Positions 34,903 to 45,600 of a DNA stretch of 64,000 nucleotides are shown in pieces. The DNA comes from Hygrophila difformis (lineage: Eukaryota; Streptophyta; Magnoliopsida; Lamiales; Acanthaceae): contig JAOANR010000001.1 in assembly GCA_030278955.1 (NCBI GenBank), positions 41,194,890 to 41,258,889 of the forward strand, read 5' to 3'. The stretch's first letter is position 1; every line of letters starts with the position of its first letter. A model generated the notes under the pieces. It had not been told where the DNA came from, made no database searches, and worked only from the letters and a program-made list of their open reading frames with translations. The translations under genes and the position numbers were made by a program.

Positions 34903-35796
34903 ATATTCAAGAACGGATATTCGATGAGTAATGGAACCGAAAAATTACATGTACAAATATAGCATGAAGTCAATTACAATAGAAATGATAAGATGCTGAA
35001 AAGTTGAACACTATGACAACTTATAAAAAAAACATTCGTTTTGTCTTGTCATAATGGACGGCTTTAAATATCAAGATTGATACACACCATTTAAAACACT
35101 GCATAACAAAATAAATATTTTACCAACCAAATAAATATATTAAATATTTGATTCTTTGAATTCAGTCGAAGATTGAATCATCTAGGGAATAGAATGGGGT
35201 AGGTAATGTATTAAATGGTAGACGTGTAAAGTGAGACATAATAAATTGTTCAAAAACACATAATAATAAAATAAGGATGTTAAAGGGAGCAGTGTATCTA
35301 CTTTCGAAGATTGAGTAATATTAATTATGAATTGACAACTTAAATCACAATATTCAATATATTTTCGAAGCAAGTAAAAACTAAATTTTCAGTTTAATGA
35401 AATAAGGGTGACTAAATTTAAAATTAATAATGAGATCATTTAAGAAAAATTCTGTATAATAAATGAAAGGGGGATTCGAAAAACTCCTATATAATGTATC
35501 TTGAGAATACATAACTATTTATAATGAAATGTTAGGTAAAGGAAAGTCACAATTGAATAAAATGAGAGATAAACCGACTAAAACGTTTCAAATCCATTAA
35601 ATTTCAGATTCATTGGTATTGCAAACAAAATAAATGCTACAATGTACTAATTAATCCTCACTTAATTTCGGATTAGGAAACTTATATAATATCTATATAT
35701 TTGAACAATACTTGAATCAAATGAAGATATATATATCCAGACAACCTCATTATAAAAGGAAAAATACCCAACAGTATTGAACACGAAAATTAAAAT
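34903..35796. other. AT-rich spacer with possible TATA box
   Basis: Lies between divergent F-box B and small-gene B. TATAAAAGG near 35751-35759 is about 40 bp upstream of the ATG at 35797 and could be its core promoter. No other signal seen. Confidence 0.4.
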
Positions 35797-36406
35797 ATGT
35801 CTAGCAGCGGCTCCAATATCGACATTGTTGAAATAAACCGTCTTCTACCTTATGCAGGTATGGAGGAAAAAAAATAAAAAATAGTGTCTTCTTAATATTC
35901 AATAATTATTATACAATCCGTGATTTTGAATATTAAATCGATGATAAGCAGGAATTAGTTTCCCAAGAGGTGATAAAGCCGTGGCATGCAAAGATCTCCT
36001 ATTGAACATCTTATCGGAGATGAAACCGGAAATTCACGAGGAAGAGAAAAAGAAGGTCATCGATGTCATAGGATTCTTAGATCGTGCAATGAAAGGTTGT
36101 TAGTTTACTGATGCTGCATCAATTTTTATAGAAAAGCTCAAGGAAACAACGGACAAATATAAGGAAAACATAAACAATTGGGTTGAGTACTCAGAGGGCA
36201 ACAATCCCGACATGCTATATATCCCGAAATTTGTTTTCGGATCGACCACTGATGAGCTGGACATTCTCTACAATTCTATAAAAGTCAGATACCAAGTGTT
36301 TTCAGCGGAGAAGATATGCGATTTGGAAGTAGAATGGTCGGATGATATTCGGAACAAATTAATCTACATTTCGTATCGATTTGGGAAATATGTCAAGAGG
36401 GGTTGA
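35797..36406 (+). pseudogene. small protein of unrecognised family, copy B (one in-frame stop)
   Basis: Exon 35797-35857 (MSSSGSNIDIVEINRLLPYA) and exon 35952-36406 join in phase across a GT-AG intron, giving 171 codons plus stop, with a single internal TAG at 36101-36103. Before it the sequence reads ISFPRGDKAVACKDLLLNIL and VIDVIGFLDRAMKGC; after it FTDAASIFIEKLKETTDKY, NNWVEYSEGNNPDMLYIPKF, and a tail with CDLEVEWSDDIRNKLIYISY. Copy A has CQIVDAA where B has C-stop-FTDAA, so the stop probably arose from CAG. I see no signal peptide, membrane segment or known motif. The helix-rich, charged make-up suggests a small soluble protein. Function unknown. Confidence 0.55.
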
Positions 36407-37475
36407 ACTGTATTTGAAAATTGTGAAATTCATATGCAAGGTTGATCTTCATTTTGAATTTTGAATTTCATATATGCATAGTATTTGCTTTTTCCATATA
36501 TGAGTATGACTTTATCTTTCCATATATTCAATAGTTATAATAAATAAATTTCCAGTTTTAATAAATGTTGTTTTCATTTAATAAATAGTTTTAATAAATC
36601 GTAATTATGTACACAAAAATTTTATTCAAATAAAATTAAATAAAAATTTGTAATTGTGTAGTGATAGGACAATTAAATTGCTAAAGAAATTAAATTTAAT
36701 TTTTTATTCTAATGTATTCATTTAATTATGTGCAAGCCGATGTATATTTAAAAGAATTGTAGATTCGTAGGGAATATATGTACTGTACAAAAAAATAAGT
36801 AGGTAAGACAACTTTTAGAAAAACATCTCTTTTGTCATGTATACTCTAACAGGTATATCCGAATGAACCGCTTTGAATGTGCACAATTAAGACATTAAGT
36901 CAAACTTTCCCAAATATGCCTGCATAATTATATTTTTACCAAACACGATAAACGAATTAAAGGGTTAATTCATTACGATTTTACGGTGGATGAACATTCA
37001 ATACTGCAATGCAGTAAATAGGACAGTTATTGCAAAGGTAGTAAAATCTTAGAGAATTCATTAATAAAAACCTCAATAACAAAAATAAAGAAGATAAAGT
37101 GTCAATTAATATCCACCTTGGAAATTTATGACGTCTAAAAAAATAAGCTGACATCCGTTTCTTTTACAGATGTTTTCAATGTTGATTTTATTTTGGAAAA
37201 TAATACTATTTGATTTTTTATTATTAAATTGTAGAATGAATAATCATTTTAATTATGTACCTTTGACATACAAAAAAAATGAATGAGCGTCGGAGAGCAA
37301 AATACAATATAAAACTTCAGATGCGATTTCCATTTTTTTTTCAAAAGTAAAGGCGAATAATTCGAAAATGCGATACAAATATATAACTTGAAAGCGGATG
37401 AATTTTAGATGACATTCCAATAGTAAATTAAAACATGAATCTGGTGCTATAATATTCGATGCAGTGCACTCATCA
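36407..37475. other. AT-rich spacer
   Basis: No gene, repeat border or RNA signal recognised; only short random frames. Confidence 0.35.
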
Positions 37476-38395
37476 TCAAATTGAATATCCTCGTGAACGG
37501 GCGGGTGCAGCAGTAATTTGATCCACGGACAATGGACGAAGAAAACTCAAATCCTCATTTCGAATCGTTACCCAAAAGTTGAACCTTTTATTCAGCAACA
37601 CTTGTGATATATGATAAGGGAAAGTCTCTCCCTAAACAATTTACAACACGTAAAAGGAATAACTTACAATGAAACCAACAATATAAGTATAAAGGGTTTA
37701 TAAAAATATAATATTATTCATAATACCTCACTTAATCCATTGAATAAAGAGATTGCAGTCATTCCAAAAATATTTTCAGCCTCTCGATTTCTGATGAGAA
37801 AATAGCACGTAGTTGTATAATTCGATACAATGATTCTCAATCTATACTGCAACAAAGGGCGATTCATGAACTCGGAACACCTAACGCAATAAAATGGACG
37901 CCCGGGATTTTTCTTCACCTCACGCGGACAAAAATTACACGAATAAATATACCAACCGGCAGAGTGATCTATAGCCACAACAGTTGCATTAACATTGAAG
38001 GATCCAACCTACAAAAAAGTAAAAAAAAATTCAAAATTTACTTTGTAATACAATTAAAAATTTATATCCTCAAGAGACGAATACAATTGAATACAATTTC
38101 TATAAGATAAAAAGAAAACAAATATAAAGATACTTGTGATGAAGAATATATATCCTCGAGAGAGAATTCCATTGCTCTGGATTTTAATCTAAAACTTGAA
38201 TCGGTGAATGAAATGTCTACGGATATGATAATGAACTTATATAAGACGATAAATTGTTGTACATTGAATTTGAAATTATGTATTTAATATATTATATATT
38301 ACCTAGGACATGTAAACGCAATAATACCGAGCACACTAAACGGTTGTAAGTAAGGCAACGTTTCATTTTTTCCATATATACCAAGCATCACGACG
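37476..38395 (-). pseudogene. RPA70-like protein, copy B (3' part only)
   Basis: Minus-strand exons: near 38395-38300 (VMLGIYGKNETLPYLQPFSV, an OB-fold piece); near 38225-38135 (DISFTDSSFRLKSRAMEFSL); 37978-37730 with the C-terminal zinc OB-fold (GWYIYSCNFCPREVKKN, FYCVRCSEF, RLRIIVSNYTTTCYFLI); and 37632-37476 (ETFPYHISQVLLNKRFNFWV to TGA at 37476). The last exon aligns with the copy A segment FPSYIFQNLMNKRFTFKVTI. No N-terminal DUF223/OB exons were found upstream (38396-39600), so this is a 5'-truncated relative of copy A. Confidence 0.65.
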
Positions 38396-38998
38396 TTCCA
38401 TTACTTTCAAAAATGATTATAAATATATATACGATTAATACATAATTAAAAGAAATATAACATAATGCAAAAGGAAAATCATACAGAAAACATTGACGAT
38501 TTGTTTGTATAATATTAAAAAACATTTTTATATAATGTATTATTGCTAGCGGCGTGTTTGGTCCTGTATAATATTGTTTGTTAGTTCAATGTGATCATTC
38601 GAAGAAATTAAATATATGTTTTAACGTGCGAGTAAATTGAACACGTACAATCAATGTTCAAACAATCGGATTAAGAAATAAAATTAGTAAGTTTATACAT
38701 GAAACAAAATTCATTATAATAAGTGACAACAATCGGAACTTGCATTATTGGTCCTGATTATTTAATACATCCTAAATATACAATGACAGGAGTAAAAGGT
38801 AACAACATTTTTTATTCAGATGTAAGTATGAATCAATATTAATAACATATAGAAATACGTAAAATTACAATGTGTAATGTGATGTATGCCAAAGAGAAGT
38901 ATTTATTATACGTTTAAATAGATTATTTAATTTAGTCAAATAGATTGAATGGATTTATTGTTATGGAGAGAATACATTTTCCAACATACAATTGACTG

Positions 38999-39037
<39 letters not shown>

Positions 39038-40844
39038 CAAAATTTTAAATTATACCATTCCACGAAACACTTGACCGACATAAATAAGGTTTTATAGCAT
39101 TCACCCCATGAACGAACCTATATAATTAAAAAAAAGTTGTTCATTTTCAAAATCATTCTGTATTAAACTTCTTATAGGGATGTCTTCCACATCCGAATTC
39201 AAAATCTAAGAATTCATGATGTACACGAACCTATACAAAAAATGGAATTGATTCATCAAAAAATAAAATTAATATTGTTATGTAGATTTAATGATACGTA
39301 GACATTACATTTTCCAATGAAATTAAACAATTCACCGACAAATAATATTTTGAATATACATTTTTTATAAATAAAATTTTAAAATATAGTTCAATGTGAC
39401 ACTTCAAATAAATAAAATATATTTTTCACCATATTCAAATCAATTGAACACAATTGGAATTAACCAACTATGGAATTAGTATCTCAGACGGGCACTCACA
39501 CGCAAAGAAAACAAAAAACAGAGAGGCATTGAGAAGCGGAAGAATTTCCAATCGCAAACAACACCGAGGAGAAAGGAACCCTAATGATGAACACGATTTA
39601 TTCAATAGGTAGAGGTAGATATTAGTCACCTCAATACTGGACCGCAATTTCCACTTGAAGAAGCAACATTTTGAAGATATTTAATAATAACATTAAAGAA
39701 GCAACCTAATTTTATCCTTGTTAGTTTTCTTTTAATTTTAGAAAAACACCACAAACACGAATTAATTAAAAAATAATAATTATTTCATTTTAAGAAAAAC
39801 ACAAACGACAAATTGGAATTTTAACTGTTGGAATTAGTGAATTACAGCACAACATAGAAAACAATGAAACGACGACGAAGAGTCAGAATTCAAAAGGTCA
39901 CAACAATTGCATGAAGTTATAATTATTAAAAAAGGAATATCTCTTTATCCTAGAAAATTTAAACAATTCAAAGCTGCAAAACAGATATTATTAAGTAAAA
40001 TTACATTTTCCAATAGTATTAAGTATGATCAAATTTCCAAGAATTTTCTGCATGAAAATTTGATAAATATTTATATTACATTAAAGTTGAAGAAAAACAA
40101 TGGAAATTCAACGAACATTCCTTATGTACACATTCAAACACAAATTTCAAACCCGAAATTGGAATTTGCAATATTAGTCCCGATAATGTAATACATCCGG
40201 AAAAATTAATAAAAGAATGATGAAGAGCCAGAAGTAAAAAGGTCAATGACATAATTCAATTCCAAAACATAGAGAATGTTGGACTGAATTTATTAGAAAT
40301 TCATGTCATGCACGCACATATATGATTAAATTAAATTATTCATCTTTAAAGATTTGTAGGGTTGGATTCCAATGCATTTATTAGAAATCTCAACGTTCAT
40401 GCCATGCATGCACATTTATAAAACAAAAAAAAAAAATAGTAATAGAACATGAAATAAGCAGAAAAATAGCTTATAATTTACAATGATGATATATTTATGA
40501 AATTTTAAAATTTACAATACGTATGAAATATAAATTTTGCCTCGATAGATAGAACACTAAAATGCAATTATTAATATCGTGTATGCGTTAAATTGATTTA
40601 TTCATAAGTAGACACTACATTATTCAATATACAAAGTTAAATTTTAAACATTTGACAGACGCAAATAAATTTTAATACGCAATTTTAATGAATAAAATTA
40701 TAGTGTTAGATTTCTTAAGTATCTTATAAACAAACTAAATTCTCACAATCGAACATAAAGCAAAAAATCATTATAATAATTTAAGAACGAAAGGGGAATT
40801 AACCAATCTTCTCATTAAACCATCTTCAAGCATGAAACAAAAAT
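38396..40844. other. AT-rich spacer with microsatellite
   Basis: No convincing coding exon. It contains scattered similar short blocks (for example CGATAAATTGGAATT- and CATTCAAACACAAATT-like strings near 39780-40160), suggesting an old internal duplication too decayed to define. Confidence 0.35.
38999..39037 (+). repeat. (AC)n(AT)n microsatellite
   Basis: About 12 AC units followed by about 7 AT units. A plain dinucleotide microsatellite. Confidence 0.9.
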
Positions 40845-41210
40845 TTACATATCATCATCATATACCCCGGATCCATACTTGGCCAACATTCTTCGAAGCC
40901 GATGCCGAATAGACACAAACCAAATATCCTCTAATCTAGCCACATAAGGAACGAAATCATTGAAAAAAATTTCATTTATTTTCCTAAAAAAAGACTCCAT
41001 AAAGATGACACTGCTTTCCAAGGTCGAAGAAGGAATCAGGAAAAAGTTTGAATCACCATTCCTCGTCTGTTTCCAACGATTAACCGATGTCTTCACACGA
41101 TGTGAATATCCTTAATCTCATCAAGGAAATCAGATGATACATAGACGGTCTCCATCTCACGATCCACAAGATCAAAAAATTCCAATGCCAGGCCAAATGT
41201 CTCTAAGGGG
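40845..41210 (-). pseudogene. small protein of unrecognised family, copy C (3' part, cut by a MITE)
   Basis: Reads LALEFFDLVDREMETVYVSS and DFLDEIKDIH, then after a frame change at about 41096 VKTSVNRWKQTRNGDSNFF, LIPSSTLESS, and a tail with ARLEDIWFVSIRHRLRRML ending DDDM before TAA at 40845. The tail aligns by eye with copy B (INNWVEYSEGN / VNRWKQTRNGD; YIPKF / LIPSS; ICDLEVEWSDDIRNKL / VARLEDIWFVSIRHRL). The upstream end stops at the border of a Tourist-like MITE at 41211. I found no continuation on the other side of it. Opposite strand to copies A and B. Confidence 0.5.
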
Positions 41211-42160
41211 CCGTTTGGTTTGAGGGAATGTGAGATTCCCAGTGGGAATGTGATTGCTGGGAATGTGAAATTACTGGGAATATAAGATTGCTGGGAATCT
41301 TATTTTTTTTGTATTTTAATATTACTGCGTTTGGTTGGATTGGAAATCTCAAATTTCTACATTATGGAAATAGACTATAATGCCCTTGTCCCAAAGTTTA
41401 AAATATCATTGCTTTGAGGCCACGGGATGCTCAAAAAAATGGGAATAGAACACCCATTTTCTGCAATGGTGGATATAAATTATAATCCATTAAGTACAAA
41501 TTAATATATTAAAAATTAATATGAACACTGCTTGATGTCTGCAGTGGTGGATATAAATTATAATCCATTTCTGCGGATTCTTGCGGACAACGATAGAGAT
41601 ACAACGGGAAGGCTTAGGTATCTCTTCACTTGACGGGAATACAATTCAATGAGTAACATATACACAGATGAAAAGAGAAAACAGAGGAGAAAAAAAATAT
41701 TACATAAACAGAATAAACGAGCAAAACCGACCTCACAGAATTCGTAGACGGAATACGAGTTATCAATGGAATAATAGTCTTTTATGGAGATTTGAAGATA
41801 CGAAAACTTGAAGAAGACGACAGAAGAGGCGGAACTCATAGACACAGAACATGTCTTCCTAGGGCTACAAGGGTTTAGCGTTAAAAATGATTTTAATGGG
41901 TTGATGTATGGTTTTAAAATTTTAAAGGGTATAAAAGACAATTTAATGTAAGATAAGATAAAAGATGCCCGGTAATCTCAGAATATCTGGCCTCTACACG
42001 GGAATCACATTCCCATCAAAACACTCCAAGATTCCCACTTCGATGGTAATCCAAGATTCCCACATAAATGATTTCCCCAAACCAAACAAAGGAATGTGAT
42101 ATTCCCTACTAAGATTCCTATTGAGAATCTCACATTCCCTCAAGGCCATATATGGAAGGA
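41211..42160. mobile_element. Tourist/PIF-Harbinger-like MITE, copy 1
   Basis: Starts GGGGCCGTTTGGTTTGAGGG right after TAA (a typical TSD for this group), continues with GGAATGTGAGATTCCCAGTG, and ends near 42147 with the inverted GAATCTCACATTCCCTCAAGG. Interior parts are also inverted (TTCCCAGTGGGAATG / CATTCCC). It has an internal duplication of about 80 bp (GGTGGATATAAATTATAATCC at 41468 and 41548). No transposase is encoded. The right TIR lacks the outermost CCAAACGGCC. Confidence 0.65.
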
Positions 42161-42685
42161 TAAGAGTAATATAATTATAGAATTTCGGACAGTGAGCGAG
42201 GTCATGCCCCTAGCCAGGAAACGAAGCACATGCCGAGCACGTGCCGTTATTCTCCTCTTTTATTAGCTCTGAGCCTTGTCATAAAATGCTCCCTTCCCAA
42301 TCAGCACAGAATCAATCTACCTTCCCAATTTCCCATTCTTCTCACTTCTATTCCTCAATTCCACCTCAAAATTCCCCCTAAAATTCCCGTTTTGCTTTCG
42401 TTTTCATCACTGGATGGATGCTGCAGTCGTCGCATCTCACCACTTGGGATTGCCTATTGCTGTATTTGCATTGCCGCAGGGGGTGTGATTTTCCCCCCTG
42501 TTTGTTAAGTCTAGTGTTGGATGAGTTTTAGATGAAGTTCTAGGTTTTGGAGGGGGCGGGGATTGTTGAATCGGGTGTTTGGGATTTTGGATTCAATTGC
42601 GCCGTCGGTTAATTGGTTTGATCGGATCTGATCAAATTGAGTGGTGTCGGTTATCGACTTGGAGAGGGGAGGAGTGTAGCGAAAT
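42161..42685 (+). promoter_or_regulatory. promoter and 5'-UTR region of GAUT11
   Basis: Holds the C/T-rich leader typical of plant 5'-UTRs (42290-42400) and a G-rich stretch before the start codon at 42686. The MITE at 41211-42160 lies directly upstream. No unambiguous TATA box. Confidence 0.45.
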
Positions 42686-45600
42686 ATGCGCCGGCGGGCG
42701 TCCGATTATCGGCGCCCGGTTCGAAGGAAATTGTCTTGCTGGATCTGGGTGCTTCTCGTGCTGTTCTTCGTTGTGGGTACGGTTTTGTTTGCTGTGCAGC
42801 ATAACTATCACGGAGAAGATCGTGTGGAGCAGTCTGTGTTGGTAAGAAATGAGGAGTGATGCGATATTCACTGGCCCTTTATGCTTATGTTTGTTTTTTC
42901 TTGATGTTGACTTAATGATGTGATATGATATGAGATTGCTAGTTGCCTTCCTTTGAGTTGAATTGCGTGTTTTGCGAATTTGATGTGATGGATGCTCAAT
43001 TGTTGTATGGGTTTATGATAGTATGATTGATCTCTTTTTATTCAGTTATCTCATGATGATCACTGAATTTGGAGCCACGGTTATTTCTTTTTTCCCTTGC
43101 TTGGAAAGGAATTTTTCCTTACTTCCCCTTCCCCGTTAGTGACAAATGCTCAACGGATGGATTCACAGTGTGCAGTTGCTATCAATCCTAAACGTACATA
43201 ATACAGTATTAAAGATTTAAGTGGCCAATTACTGAGTAACAACTCTGCCAACTTTATGGTTTGTTAGGTGGCTTCTTTTGTTCAGTGGTCAATTTCAATT
43301 TATTATGCTGTTTGCTGGCTCTGTTCCTGGTTAATGTAATTGCCTAATTGGGACCGTTGTCATGATGATGCATTTATTGCTTTTGGGTATCTTTGAATGG
43401 CTGCATTCAAGGTATTTTCAAAGCGACTGTTTTTGGTAAGTAGTTGTGTTGGTTTTTTATGTTCCATATGATGAACTGGAAAGCTTACACCTGCTGAGTG
43501 ATTCTTCTTAGAATGCATAAAATGTGTAAATTCAGCCGAGCTAGGCTTATGTTGAATATCTGGGTTTAACCATGTTGCAAGAATCCAATTATGAAGAGGT
43601 GTAGTACATGACCATCAACATTTAAATATCCCTATTCTAATTTCCAAGTTCAGAGTACAAGCAAATTCCTTCATCCTAGGTGAGTGCTTATGCTGGATCA
43701 TTGTCATGGATTTTATCTGATGCGCATGGTGTAATCTGGCTGTATCATCATATATTAGGAAGCTTAATAGATGTTTTGTACTTTTATTTCTTTACTATAT
43801 CTGATATGTAATATGTATTGTGTTCTGATGGCTCCAATAATCTTCTCAGTATATAATGTGTTCCTTTGTGATCATGTAATTCAAAATGTGTCTATTACTG
43901 AACTTATACATCTGAAGTCTAAAATAGCTTTCTTTCTATCATCTTTATTATGTGCAAAGTAGTAATAATACAAGATCATTTTCTATCCATGAGGTGTGTG
44001 GTTGAGTTGGTTGATCTTTTTGGATAGTCTGATGAGTAGGTGGTTGAGTTGAGTGAATAGAACTCCCCAAATGTGAAACCTGATGGTATGACTAAGGTGT
44101 GCTTATTTGTTCATTTTGATATCTGCTTTGTTGAATAGTATTTGAGTACAAATGACTGTTCACTAGGCTTTAAAGCTTTAGGTGATTCCAAAGGCTACTT
44201 TGAATTTTGTATTCAAAAGTTCACTTTCAACTGTGTTTGGTTAAACGACTAGATATAAGATAGAATTGATTTTCGAACCATGAAAAAGAATTTACATTTG
44301 CATTAACCAAATTTCCGGAGTCGGATGAATTCATAAAGGATGTTCACTTATTTGAATTTGCTCTTGAGCTATCAAGTAAACGAAGCTATGATCTAAGGTG
44401 TTACCTGGGTGAAACCACCACTTGTACTTTCTCGAAATTCCCTCAAAAGGTTTCATTGAGTGCCTTACCGAAAAAGTACAAGTGCTGGTTTCACCCTGGG
44501 ATTTTTGAAAATTTTGAAAACCAGGGTGTTAAGAGGGTGGTTTCAGAGCTCGGAAAAAAATTATTTTCATAAAAATAAAATTATTTTCGGCCCTTTATAG
44601 ATGCCCAAAATTTTCGAGACTATCTTTGAAGTACTTTTTGATCTTTTAAAACCCCATGGAAGAAATTAGAATATATATTCAAATAAAATCGTTTCAATGT
44701 AACAAATTATAACTATTTGCATGAAAAAAATATTTATTTATTTATTTTTTTTTTTCCAAAGGGGGTATCATAGTAGTCAATAGCGCTGCTATAGCGCGCT
44801 ATACCGCTATAGCGGAGCGGATTTGTGGTTGGGCGCTACAGCTGCCACGCTCCGCCACGTTTTCCAAATAGCGTCGTAGCAGGCGGCGCGCCAGGTCGCG
44901 CCGGGCGCTACAACCGCCACGCGCCGCCACATTTTCCAAATAAAAGTCTTATCGGGCGGTGCTGCAGTTAGAAGCCGAATTAAGCTTGCAGAGAATTGCA
45001 GTTATTAGGTTTTAATGCAGAAGCGGATGCACTGCAAGTATGGATAAGACTAACAGTTTCTTTGAGGGAGAGGGAAGCCAACATTTATAATTTTTTACTT
45101 TTTCATTTATTTCGCTTATTTTTCATCATATTTTCCTACTTTTTTTCCTTCATTATTCTTTCTTTTGTGGCAATATCTATAATTTATGTTAGATTGTTCT
45201 GTTTTAGAACATAGCTATGTGATTATTTAGGATAATTTTAAAGTATTTTGAATGTAATTACACATTTTTAACATATTGTAAAATTTTCATATAGCGGTTT
45301 TCCCGCTATGCGCTATCCCACTATAGCTTTTTGGGGTTCACCGCTATTGGCCGCTATCCGCATTGACTACTATGGGAGGTATTCATATGCATACATTATT
45401 TTAAACTAAACCTTTCCGGGATTTATTTAAATGAAATTTGATTTTTAAGAATTGATATAACTTAGCCTTGTATCTTTTTCAAGTAAGCTCGAAATTAGTC
45501 GCATCTTACTTGGGAAGTTGTGCTGGTTTCACCCTGGCCTTTTTGGTTTTCAAGATCGGGATGTCATAGACATAACGTTGAGCCATTGAGATGAATTCTT

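Larger units (their letters stand above)
44397..45571 (+). mobile_element. decayed LTR fragment in GAUT11 intron 1
   Basis: The right part (TTAGCCTTGTATCTTTTTCA, AGTAAGCTCG, CTTACTTGGGAAG, GGTTTCACCCTGG, ending ATCGGGATGTCATA) lines up with the 3' ends of solo LTRs 1 and 2 (ATAGCCTTGCATCTCTTTAG, CAAGCTCGGAG, CTTGCTAGGGGG, ending GGGGTGTTACA). The left part has GGTGTTACCTGGGTGAAACC. No TSD found, and a hAT-type MITE is inserted in it. Likely an old member of a related LTR family. Confidence 0.45.

Noticed and set aside
39907..40191. 94-codon plus-strand frame
   Set aside because: AT-rich, Lys/Ile/Asn-rich composition typical of random frames; no relation to neighbours seen.
41558..41941. 127-codon minus-strand frame
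   Set aside because: Inside a Tourist-like MITE; no recognisable domain and interrupted by the internal duplication.
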